Origin: an uncultured Pseudomonadota bacterium
GTDB taxonomy: Bacteria; Pseudomonadota; Gammaproteobacteria; Steroidobacterales; Steroidobacteraceae
Assembly (NCBI GenBank): GCA_903839465.1
Contig: CAIMCI010000088.1
Location: 1 to 38,074, forward strand
Direction: 5' to 3'
Length of the DNA: 38,074 nt
Of the stretch, positions 8,813 to 16,169 are shown one piece after another (the first letter of the stretch is position 1; each line of letters begins with the position of its first letter). The translations under genes were made by a program, and so were the position numbers. Under the pieces are notes generated by a model that was given only the letters and a program-made list of their open reading frames with translations, was not told where the DNA came from and did not search any database.

Positions 8813-9502
8813 ATGCCGACGATCCTGATCTCCGGCGCCAACCGGGGCCTTGGCCTTGAATTCACGCGCCAGTATCTGGCCGACCACTGGACCGTGATCG
8901 CGACGGCCCGCGACCTGGCGACCGCTGCCGATCTGCGGGCGCTGTCCGGCGAGTACCCCGCGACGCTGCGTCTGGCCGAACTCGACGTCGCCAGCCCCGA
9001 GGCCATCGCCGGCCTCGGCCGCGACCTCGCCGGCACGGCGCTTGATATTGTCCTGCACAATGCCGGCGTGCTGACGCGCCGTGGCTTTGGCGGCAGCAGC
9101 TGGCAGGACTGGGAACCGCACCTCAGGGTCAACGCCTACGCGCCGCTGTGCCTGGCCGAGGCCCTGCTCTCGAACCTGGCCCGCGGGCACGATCCCAAGT
9201 TCGTCAATCTCTCGAGCGTGCTGGCCTCGATAGCCTCGAACAGCTCGGGCGGCCTGTACGCCTACCGGGCGAGCAAAGCCGCCGCCAACGCGGTCCTGAA
9301 GTCACTGGCCATCGATTTCGCGCCGCACGGCATCACGGTGCTGGCGCTGCATCCCGGCTGGGTGAGGACGCGGATGGGCGGCCCTGAGGCGTCGCTCGAT
9401 GCGCCCACCAGCGTTCGCGGCATGCGCGCGGTGATCGCCGCCGCGGGCCGCGCCGATACCGGGACCTTCAGGCAGTGGGACGGCGCGTCACTGCCGTGGT
9501 GA
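8813..9502 (+). CDS. Short-chain dehydrogenase/reductase (SDR)
   Basis: NAD(P)-dependent oxidoreductase with a Rossmann fold, 229 aa, cytoplasmic. The cofactor loop is GANRGLG near the N-terminus, LHNAGV is the structural Asn motif, and the active site is YRASK preceded by the Ser-rich strand LSSVLAS. The short form and the pattern resemble the C-factor/sniffer-like group (PTILISGANRGLG start, MGG near the C-terminus). Substrate unknown. The gene stands alone on the plus strand between aqpZ and gloA, and its stop lies 3 nt from the stop of the convergent gloA. The ATG at 8813 is preceded by CAGGTACGG, a weak ribosome site. Confidence 0.88.
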   Translation: MPTILISGANRGLGLEFTRQYLADHWTVIATARDLATAADLRALSGEYPATLRLAELDVASPEAIAGLGRDLAGTALDIVLHNAGVLTRRGFGGSSWQDWEPHLRVNAYAPLCLAEALLSNLARGHDPKFVNLSSVLASIASNSSGGLYAYRASKAAANAVLKSLAIDFAPHGITVLALHPGWVRTRMGGPEASLDAPTSVRGMRAVIAAAGRADTGTFRQWDGASLPW

Positions 9503-9505
9503 ACT

Positions 9506-9925
9506 TCACCATTCGCCGGTGTTGGGCATCGATGCCCACGGCTCCTGCGGCGGCAGGCGCCCGCCCTTCTGCAGCAGCTCGACCGATATGAGGTCGGGCG
9601 AGCGCACGAACGCCATCCGCCCGTCGCGCGGCGGCCGATTGATCGTCACACCCGCATCCATGAGCCGCTGGCACAACGCATAGATGTCATCGACCTCGTA
9701 GGCAAGGTGACCGAAGGCCCTGCCGATCGTGTACGGCTGCGGATCCCAGTTGTAGGTGAGCTCGACCTGCGCCGCCTCGTCGCCGGGCGCGGCCAGGAAC
9801 ACCAGCGTGAAGCGCCCCTGCTCGTTTTCCATGCGCTTGAGCTCGACCAGGCCGAGCTTCGCGCAGTAGAAGTCGAGCGACTTGTCGAGATCGGTGACGC
9901 GCACCATCGTGTGCAGGTACTTCAT
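9506..9925 (-). CDS. gloA: Lactoylglutathione lyase (glyoxalase I)
   Basis: Metalloenzyme of the VOC fold, 139 aa, that converts the methylglyoxal-glutathione hemithioacetal to S-lactoylglutathione. All four metal ligands of the bacterial enzyme can be placed: His5 (LHTMVRV), Glu55 (QVELTYNW), His73 (FGHLAYEV) and Glu116 (SVELLQ). The ELTYNW segment is highly typical of GloA. The ATG at 9925 has a GGAGAG site; the longer frame upstream is Arg/Ser-rich and not protein-like. The enzyme needs glutathione, and gshA lies in this window. It lies 82 nt downstream of chrA on the same strand. Confidence 0.94.
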   Translation of the reverse strand: MKYLHTMVRVTDLDKSLDFYCAKLGLVELKRMENEQGRFTLVFLAAPGDEAAQVELTYNWDPQPYTIGRAFGHLAYEVDDIYALCQRLMDAGVTINRPPRDGRMAFVRSPDLISVELLQKGGRLPPQEPWASMPNTGEW

Positions 9926-9948
9926 GGGACTCTCCGCGACCGGTAACC

Positions 9949-9965
9949 GGCGCCGGGGTGGCGCC
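9949..9965 (-). other. GC palindrome between chrA and gloA
   Basis: GGCGCC is repeated around GGGGT, giving a 6-bp stem with a 5-nt loop in the 82-nt gap between chrA and gloA. It could be a weak terminator or attenuator between the genes, but it has no T-tract. A plus-strand TAGAAT nearby (9969-9974) has no gene to serve. Confidence 0.3.
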
Positions 9966-10007
9966 CGGCTAGAATCGCAAATCCACTGCCGCCGGGCCAG
10001 CGCGCTC

Positions 10008-11261
10008 TCAGCGGAGCAGCGCGCCGGCGAGGACTCCGGCAGCGGCCGCCAGCGCGACGATGGAGTGCAGCCCGAACCGGCCACTGCCAAGGAGAACCGC
10101 ACAGACGAGGGAGATCCCGACGGCCGGCAGCCGCAGGCCGTGCCCCTCGATCGGCCAGTACACGGTCTGCGCCACCGTCAGGCCTAAGCTGGCGATCACG
10201 CCGACGACGAAGGCAGTCACGCCACGCAGCGCCGCTGCGAGGCGCGGCGAGGACGCCAGGGAATCGACGTACGGCGCCGCGGCCAGGACGAAGACGAACG
10301 ACGGCATGAAGCAGGCGTAGCTCGCCAGGAGCGCGCAGAGCAGCGCCGCTGCCGCGGGCGCCATGGCGCCCGGCTGATTCCAGCCGGCCATGAAGCCGAA
10401 GTGCTGGAGCACGATCAGCAGCGGCCCGGGCGTCGTCTCCGCCAGCGCGAGCCCGGCCACCGCTTGCTGCGCCGTCAGCCAGGCCTGGCCGTGCACGAAG
10501 TCGCTACTGACGTATTTCACGATGGCATACGCGCCACCGAAGGTGAGGAGCGACGCCTTTGACAGGTACAGGTACAGCCGCCAGGGCAGACCGCGCAGGC
10601 CGGCGATCGCCAGCCCGGCGAGCGGCAGCACCCAGAGCACGCCGCCGACGGCGAGCGTGCGGAGCGCTCCGCCGAACCGCGACGCGCGCATCGACAGGCT
10701 CGGCGCGCGCGGCGCCGCGCGCTGCAGGTACCCGGCGCCGACCGCGGCGGCGGCACACAGGAGCAGCGGATAGGGCAGCGACGTCGCCGAGAGCAGGAGC
10801 AGCGCGACCAGCGCGATCAGGCGTTCCGGCCACGAGACGAGCGCCCGGTTCGCCAGACGCAGCACCGCCTGGGCAATCAGCACGACAACGGCAGCCTCGA
10901 GGCCCAGCAGCGCGCCGGCGACCGCGGGCAGCCCGCCGTACAGCACGTAGATGAAGGACAGCACGGCGAGCAGCACCACGGCGGGCAGCAGGAAGAGCAG
11001 CCCTGCAAGCAGTCCGCCGCCGAGCCCGCGCACGCGCCAGCCGAGATAGATAGCGAGCTGCAGCGCCTCGGGGCCGGGCAGCAGCATGCAGACGTTCAGC
11101 GCCCGCAGGAACTCGTCGTCATCGACCCAGGCGCGCCGGTCGACGATCTCGCGGTGCATGAGGCCGATCTGCGCGGCCGGCCCGCCGAATGACAGGACAC
11201 CGATCGATGCCCATTGCACGAGCGCCTCACGCCAGGTCGGCGGGGTCGTCGCGCGCGGCAC
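10008..11261 (-). CDS. chrA: Chromate transporter, two-domain ChrA
   Basis: Inner-membrane protein of the CHR superfamily, 417 aa, long form with two homologous halves. The N-terminal half carries [17 protein letters not shown] and [16 protein letters not shown]; the C-terminal half carries [14 protein letters not shown] and [15 protein letters not shown]. These paired FGG and PGP motifs define the family, which exports chromate, probably in exchange for sulfate or by proton gradient. About ten hydrophobic segments are visible. The start is a GTG at 11261, only 9 nt from the ilvB stop, with no clear ribosome site, which suggests translational coupling to ilvB. No chrB regulator is in the window. 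Actual chromate export is inferred from the family; some members have other or unknown substrates. Confidence 0.92.
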   Translation of the reverse strand: MPRATTPPTWREALVQWASIGVLSFGGPAAQIGLMHREIVDRRAWVDDDEFLRALNVCMLLPGPEALQLAIYLGWRVRGLGGGLLAGLLFLLPAVVLLAVLSFIYVLYGGLPAVAGALLGLEAAVVVLIAQAVLRLANRALVSWPERLIALVALLLLSATSLPYPLLLCAAAAVGAGYLQRAAPRAPSLSMRASRFGGALRTLAVGGVLWVLPLAGLAIAGLRGLPWRLYLYLSKASLLTFGGAYAIVKYVSSDFVHGQAWLTAQQAVAGLALAETTPGPLLIVLQHFGFMAGWNQPGAMAPAAAALLCALLASYACFMPSFVFVLAAAPYVDSLASSPRLAAALRGVTAFVVGVIASLGLTVAQTVYWPIEGHGLRLPAVGISLVCAVLLGSGRFGLHSIVALAAAAGVLAGALLR

Positions 11262-11270
11262 GGGAGCGCT

Positions 11271-13055
11271 CTAGAACATCTCGGAGGAGTCGGGGGCCTT
11301 GATCTCGCGCGGCACGGTGCGCGCATGGATGTGCTCCCCCGTGATCATCTCGTCGTAGGACTGCCCGGGGCCGACCATCGGATAGACGCCGGCGTCCGGG
11401 TCGATCATGACCTCGAGGAACGCCGGGCCCTTGAAGTTGACGAACTCCTCGACGACGCGCGCGACATCCGCCTTCCTGTCGAGCCGCCTGGCGTAGGGGA
11501 AGCCGTCCGCCGTCGCCGCGCGCACGAAGTCCTTCTTGTGCAGCGACTTGTCGCTTGCCGACAGCCGTCCCTTGAAGAACAGCTTCTGCCACTGCTTGAC
11601 CATACCGTCGCCCAGGTTGTTCAGCAGCACGATCTTGATGGGCAGGTCGTACGTCGTGACGGTCTCGAGCTCGCCGAGGTTCATGCGGATGCTCGCATCG
11701 CCGTCGATGTCGATCACCAGCCGGCCCGGCTGGGCGAACTGGGCGCCGATCGCGGCCGGCAGACCGAAGCCCATCGTGCCCATGCTGCCGGATGTCAGCC
11801 ACTGGCGGGGGCCCTTGAAATCAAAGTACTGCGCGGCCCACATCTGGTGCTGGCCGACTCCGGTCGAGATGATGGCTTCGCCACGCGTATGGCGGTTGAT
11901 CTCCTCGATGACGTAGTACGGCTGGATCAGCTCGCTGTCGCGGTCGTAGTTCATGGCGTGCCGCGACTTGAGCTCGGCGCAGTGCGCGTGCCAGGCCGAG
12001 TAGTCGCGGCGAAAGCCCCGCGCCTTGCCTTCGCGGACCAGCGCCTGCAGGGCGTCGCGCAGCGGCCCCACATGATGGAAGTCGACGCGCTTGACCTTGT
12101 TGATCTCGGAGGCGTCGATATCGAAGTGGGCGATCGCCCGTGCCTTCGGCGCAAACCGGGCCGGCACGCCCGCCACGCGGTCGTCGAAGCGGGCGCCCAG
12201 CGCGATCAGGAAATCGCAGTCCTCGACCGCGTAGTTCGCGAACGCCGCGCCGTGCATCCCGAGCATGCGCATCGCGAGCGGCGCGGTGGTGTCGATCGCC
12301 CCTATTCCCATCAGCGTCGTCACGACCGGCACCTGGAAGGTGCTGGCGAACTCGGTCACGGCGGCGGCCGCGTCGCCGTTGATGGCGCCACCACCGACGT
12401 AGACGAGCGGGCGCTCGGCGGCCGCCAGCAGGTCGAGGAACCCGGCGGCGGCGGCCGGCGCGAGCGCGTTGCCGTCGACCGCTGCCAACCGCTTGCGGTA
12501 ACCCGGTATCGGCAGCGTGCCCTTGCCCAGATACGGCCCGGTCCAGTTCTGGACGTCCTTCGGCACGTCGATCACGACCGGGCCGGGCCGCCCGGTGCGG
12601 GCGATCTCAAAGGCCGTGCGCATCGTCGCCTCGAGCCGCCGCGGATCGGTGACGAGAAAGATGTGCTTGGCGACCGACCCCATCAGCGCCGCAACCGGCG
12701 CCTCCTGGAAGCCGTCGGTGCCGATGGCCGCGGTCGGCACCTGGCCGCAGATGACGATCATCGGCACCGAGTCGGCGAGGCTGTCGCGGACCGGGGTGAC
12801 GGTATTGGTCGCGCCGGGACCGGAGGTCACGACGCAGACGCCGACCTTGCCGCTGGCGCGGGCGTAACCGGCGGCCATGAAGCCCGCGCCCTGCTCGTTG
12901 GCGGGGACGATCAGCGGCATCTGCCGGGTCGGGTTGTCGCGGTTATGGACGAAAATGGCGTCGTAGGTCGGCAGGATGGCGCCGCCGCTGTAGCCGAAAA
13001 TGACGTCCACGCCCTCGTCGGCGAGTACCTGGACGATGATTTCGGCGCCGGACAT
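11271..13055 (-). CDS. ilvB: Acetolactate synthase large (catalytic) subunit
   Basis: ThDP-dependent enzyme, 594 aa from this start. It condenses two pyruvates, or pyruvate and 2-oxobutanoate, in valine/leucine and isoleucine synthesis. The N-terminal domain has FGYSGGAILPTYDA and the catalytic Glu in ANEQGAGFMAAGYAR. The central domain has FDDRVAGVPARFAPKA. The C-terminal ThDP/Mg site is IDGDASIRMNLGEL followed by LLNN. I chose ATG at 13055 because the conserved SGAEII segment follows at once. In-frame GTGs at 13109 and 13145 are alternatives, the first with GGGAT upstream. The partner small subunit is encoded divergently rather than downstream. ilvC is not present. Confidence 0.94.
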   Translation of the reverse strand: MSGAEIIVQVLADEGVDVIFGYSGGAILPTYDAIFVHNRDNPTRQMPLIVPANEQGAGFMAAGYARASGKVGVCVVTSGPGATNTVTPVRDSLADSVPMIVICGQVPTAAIGTDGFQEAPVAALMGSVAKHIFLVTDPRRLEATMRTAFEIARTGRPGPVVIDVPKDVQNWTGPYLGKGTLPIPGYRKRLAAVDGNALAPAAAAGFLDLLAAAERPLVYVGGGAINGDAAAAVTEFASTFQVPVVTTLMGIGAIDTTAPLAMRMLGMHGAAFANYAVEDCDFLIALGARFDDRVAGVPARFAPKARAIAHFDIDASEINKVKRVDFHHVGPLRDALQALVREGKARGFRRDYSAWHAHCAELKSRHAMNYDRDSELIQPYYVIEEINRHTRGEAIISTGVGQHQMWAAQYFDFKGPRQWLTSGSMGTMGFGLPAAIGAQFAQPGRLVIDIDGDASIRMNLGELETVTTYDLPIKIVLLNNLGDGMVKQWQKLFFKGRLSASDKSLHKKDFVRAATADGFPYARRLDRKADVARVVEEFVNFKGPAFLEVMIDPDAGVYPMVGPGQSYDEMITGEHIHARTVPREIKAPDSSEMF

Positions 13056-13266
13056 CGTCCGGCCGGGGGTCGAATGGGGCTCGACCCGGGCAGCTTCAGG
13101 GTGGTTCACGGTCGCATCCCAGGAATGTCGTCTGAGCCGGGGCACACGCGGTCCCGGCCGGCCCCCGAGAGTAGCAACCCTTCCCCGAGTCCGTCCATGC
13201 AGCGCAGCAAAATCGGCGCTATGCTCGGTCCCCGACCCTGGATCCGCAGGGGCGTGGAGCCCGCTG
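13056..13266. promoter_or_regulatory. Divergent ilvB / small-subunit control region
   Basis: These 211 nt (121 if ilvB starts at its furthest GTG) separate the two acetolactate synthase subunit genes and must hold both promoters. Candidate -10 elements are minus-strand TACTCT (13168-13173) for ilvB and plus-strand TATGCT (13220-13225) for the small subunit. Neither has a good -35. I see no leader peptide rich in Ile, Val or Leu codons and no attenuator hairpin with a T-run. Confidence 0.4.
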
Positions 13267-13764
13267 ATGCGTCATATCATCGCCGTCGAACTGCAAAACG
13301 AGGCCGGAGCGCTGACCCGCGTGGCGGGACTGTTTTCGAGCCGCGGCTACAACATCGAATCGCTCTCGGTCGCGCCGACCGAGGACCCGTCCATGTCGCG
13401 GCTGACCCTGGTCACGACCGGCAACGATGCGGCGATCGCGCAGATCCTCGCCCAGCTGCAGAAGCTCATCGACGTGGTCGACGTCACCGACATGACGCGC
13501 GGCGAGCATATCGAACGGGAGCTGCTGCTGCTGAAGCTCGCGGTCAGCGAATCCTCGCTGGCGCGGCTGACGGTGCTCGTTACCGAGGCCGGCGCACGCA
13601 TACTCTCCGCCCAGCTCGCGGACTTTGTCATTGAACTGACCAGCAGCGAAGCCCAGGTCAACCGCTTCATCGCTGCCGCCAGCCAGTTCGGCGAAGTGGT
13701 CGACGTCGTGCGCAGTGGCGCGCTCGGCCTCAGCCTGCGGACCCGGGCTTCGTCCGGCGCCTGA
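13267..13764 (+). CDS. ilvH: Acetolactate synthase small (regulatory) subunit
   Basis: Regulatory subunit of 165 aa, close to E. coli IlvH (163 aa), which binds the large subunit and confers valine feedback inhibition. The N-terminal ACT domain begins IIAVELQNEAGALTRVAGLF and contains SRGYNIESLSVAPTED, the conserved valine-binding region. The C-terminal domain runs from about residue 78. GTGGAG lies before the ATG at 13267. It is transcribed away from ilvB, and a GST gene follows 9 nt after its stop. The name ilvN would be equally acceptable; length and the GYNIESL motif favour ilvH. Confidence 0.94.
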   Translation: MRHIIAVELQNEAGALTRVAGLFSSRGYNIESLSVAPTEDPSMSRLTLVTTGNDAAIAQILAQLQKLIDVVDVTDMTRGEHIERELLLLKLAVSESSLARLTVLVTEAGARILSAQLADFVIELTSSEAQVNRFIAAASQFGEVVDVVRSGALGLSLRTRASSGA

Positions 13765-13773
13765 GGAGACCGC

Positions 13774-14382
13774 ATGTACGGCCTGTACGACTACCTGCCC
13801 TCCGGCAACGGCTACAAGGTCCGCCTGGTCCTCAAGCAGCTCGGCCTTGGCTACGAGCTCGTCGAGCTCGACATCAAGAACGGCGCCAGCCGCACGCCGG
13901 AATTTCTCGCCAAGAATCCGAACGGCCGGATCCCGCTCCTCGAAATTCCCGGTCGCGGCTACCTCGCGGAAAGTCACGCGATCATCGGCTACCTCGCCGA
14001 AGGCTCGTTCCTGGTCCCGGTGGATCGCTACGAGCGGGCCCAGATGACCGCCTGGCTTTGCTTCGAGCAGTACAACCTCGAACCTAACGTGGCGACGGTC
14101 CGTTTCTGGCTGCACTCGCTGAAGAAGACGCCGGCGGAACTGGGCGAACGCCTCGAGGAGAAGCGCCGCCTGGGCCACGATGCCCTCGCCGTGCTCGAGC
14201 GCGGGCTGACGGGCCGCCGCTTCCTGGTCGGCGACGCCTACACCCTGGCCGACATCGCCCTGTACGCCTACACCCATGTCGCCGCCGAGGGCGGCTTCAG
14301 CCTCGAGCCGTACCCGGCCATCCGGCAGTGGCTCAGGGCCGTCGAGGAACAGCCGGGCTACGCGCCGATCACGGCGCGCTAG
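13774..14382 (+). CDS. Glutathione S-transferase family protein
   Basis: Cytoplasmic GST-fold protein, 202 aa. The N-terminal thioredoxin-like domain includes YLPSGNGYKVRL, with Ser10 as the likely glutathione-activating residue. The cis-Pro motif is GRIPLLEI, and AESHAI holds the gamma-glutamyl-binding Glu-Ser pair. The C-terminal helical domain has FLVGDAYTLADIALYAY, the conserved N-capping/hydrophobic staple motif. Substrate unknown. It begins 9 nt after the acetolactate synthase small-subunit stop with a GGAG site, so the two form an operon. Its last 14 nt overlap the 3' end of the convergent amidohydrolase gene. Confidence 0.9.
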   Translation: MYGLYDYLPSGNGYKVRLVLKQLGLGYELVELDIKNGASRTPEFLAKNPNGRIPLLEIPGRGYLAESHAIIGYLAEGSFLVPVDRYERAQMTAWLCFEQYNLEPNVATVRFWLHSLKKTPAELGERLEEKRRLGHDALAVLERGLTGRRFLVGDAYTLADIALYAYTHVAAEGGFSLEPYPAIRQWLRAVEEQPGYAPITAR

Positions 14383-16141
14383 GCCGCCGCCCGGCGCCGC
14401 CACCGGCGGTCACCGGCGCGACAAAGCCGGGCCCGCGCAGCACCGCACCCGGCAGCGCACCGGTCGGCTGGCCGGCGGCGATGACGGGCACGCCGTTCAC
14501 GAGCACCCACTCCATGCCGACCGACAGCTGGTTCGGCGCCTGGAAGGTCGCCTTGTCGGTGATCCGCTCGGCGTCGAAGACGACGACGTCCGCCCACTGC
14601 CCGGCCTTCAGCACGCCACGGTCGGCGAGGCGCAGGCGGGAGGCCGGCAGGCTCGTGAACTTGCGGATGGCCTCCTCGAGGGTCAGACGCCGCTCCTCGC
14701 GCACGAATTTGCGCAGGACCCGCGGGAACGTGCCGTAGGCCCGCGGGTGCGGGAAGTCCCGGCCAAGCAGCCCGTCCGGCGCGGTGCCCTCGCTGTCGTT
14801 GCAGAATGAGACCCATGGCTGCACGACGGCGAGCGCGATATCCGCCTCGTTCATCGCGAACACCGACACGGAGGTACGCGCCTCGTCCTCGACCAGGATG
14901 TCGAAGAGGGCATCGCGCGGGTCCACCTTGCGCGCGCGGGCGATGTCGGCAAGCGTCTGGCCCTGCAGATCGCGCAGGGCGGGATTGTGCACGGTCGTGA
15001 TCATGATCGCTTCGGGTCCGGGCACCGACTGCCACTCGTTGTCCCAGCCGGCGCCGAGGGTGGCCAGTTCGCCACGCAGCCTGGCGCGCAGCGCAGGGTC
15101 CTTCAGGCGCTCGATGAGTCGCGGGACACCGCCGTCGTGGGCCCAGGGGGGGATGAACGCCGACAGGTCGTTGTTCCAGGCAGGGTAGGCGTAGGTATCG
15201 GCGGCAATGTCGACACCCGCCGCCCTCGCCCGCTCGATGCGTCCGACGATCTCCGCCATGCGTCCGTAGTTGGCAACGCCGCCCGCCTTCAGGTGCCAGA
15301 TCTCCACGGGAATGCGCGCCTCGCGGCCGATGCGGATCGTTTCGTCGAGGGCGGCATCGATCGCGTCCTGCTCGGAGCGCATGTGGGTCGCGTAGATGCC
15401 ACCGAGTGGCGCGGCCACCCGTGCCAGCGCGATGAGCTCGGCCGTATCCGCATAGGGCGCCGGCGCGTATTCGAGCGACGTCGAGACGCCGACCGCACCC
15501 TGCCGCATCGCTGTCACGACCAGATCCTGCATGCGCCGCAATTCATCCGGCGTCGCGGCGCGGTCGTCGTAGCCGACCACCATCGCCCGCACCGTCGTCG
15601 CGCCCACGTAGGAACCGATGTTGATGCCGATGCCCTGTTTTTCCAGGCGCGCGAAGTAGCCGGCGAAATCACTCCAGTCGGCCGTCACGCCGAAGTGCGC
15701 ATCGGCGGCCGCGGAGGCCCTCGCAACCGCCTCGTTGCGCGGCGCTATCGAGTTGCCCTCGCCGGTGAACTCCGTCGTGATCCCCTGGTAGATCTTGCTG
15801 GGCAGACGGGGGTCGACCAGGATCGTCTCCTCGGACTGGCCGAGCATGTCGACAAACCCGGGTGCAACCACCTTGCCGGCGGCATCGATCCGGCGGCGCG
15901 CCGGGGCGTCGCGCAGGACGCCGATGGCCGCCACGCGCCCGGCGCGGATGCCGACATCGGCATAGAACCAGGGGGCGCCGGTACCGTCGACGACCCGGCC
16001 GTGCTCGATGATGATGTCGAACTCGACCTGGCGCACGTCGCGGGCGGCCACCGGCGCGAGCCAGGCAAGGCCGAGGCCCAGCGTCAGGGTGAGGATGGCG
16101 CGCCGCCGGCGCCGTGCGGGATGCTTCGGGACCTTCGGCAT
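14369..16141 (-). CDS. D-aminoacylase-like amidohydrolase with altered metal site
   Basis: Exported protein of 590 aa in the amidohydrolase superfamily, closest in style to N-acyl-D-amino acid deacylases. A signal peptide (Arg-rich start, hydrophobic core, cleavage near VAARD at about 34) directs it to the periplasm. The first-strand segment, usually GFIDxHxH, reads GFVDMLGQSEE (about residues 95-105), so both His are absent. The Cys that bridges metals in D-aminoacylase is replaced by Glu128 in TGEG. The ligands His253 (YATHMRSE) and His283 (EIWHLKAGG) remain, as does an Asp in CNDSEG. A mono-metal site is likely. The ATG at 16141 has a GAGGAG site. It is the last gene of the glnB-led minus-strand run. 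Its substrate is unknown. Confidence 0.85.
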   Translation of the reverse strand: MPKVPKHPARRRRRAILTLTLGLGLAWLAPVAARDVRQVEFDIIIEHGRVVDGTGAPWFYADVGIRAGRVAAIGVLRDAPARRRIDAAGKVVAPGFVDMLGQSEETILVDPRLPSKIYQGITTEFTGEGNSIAPRNEAVARASAAADAHFGVTADWSDFAGYFARLEKQGIGINIGSYVGATTVRAMVVGYDDRAATPDELRRMQDLVVTAMRQGAVGVSTSLEYAPAPYADTAELIALARVAAPLGGIYATHMRSEQDAIDAALDETIRIGREARIPVEIWHLKAGGVANYGRMAEIVGRIERARAAGVDIAADTYAYPAWNNDLSAFIPPWAHDGGVPRLIERLKDPALRARLRGELATLGAGWDNEWQSVPGPEAIMITTVHNPALRDLQGQTLADIARARKVDPRDALFDILVEDEARTSVSVFAMNEADIALAVVQPWVSFCNDSEGTAPDGLLGRDFPHPRAYGTFPRVLRKFVREERRLTLEEAIRKFTSLPASRLRLADRGVLKAGQWADVVVFDAERITDKATFQAPNQLSVGMEWVLVNGVPVIAAGQPTGALPGAVLRGPGFVAPVTAGGGAGRRPSAP

Positions 16142-16169
16142 GGGCAGCTCCTCGGTAGTGGACCGGCCG

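Noticed and set aside
11214-13634. Long plus-strand frame of about 800 codons opposite chrA and ilvB
   Set aside because: It is antisense to two conserved genes and overlaps the small-subunit gene in another frame.
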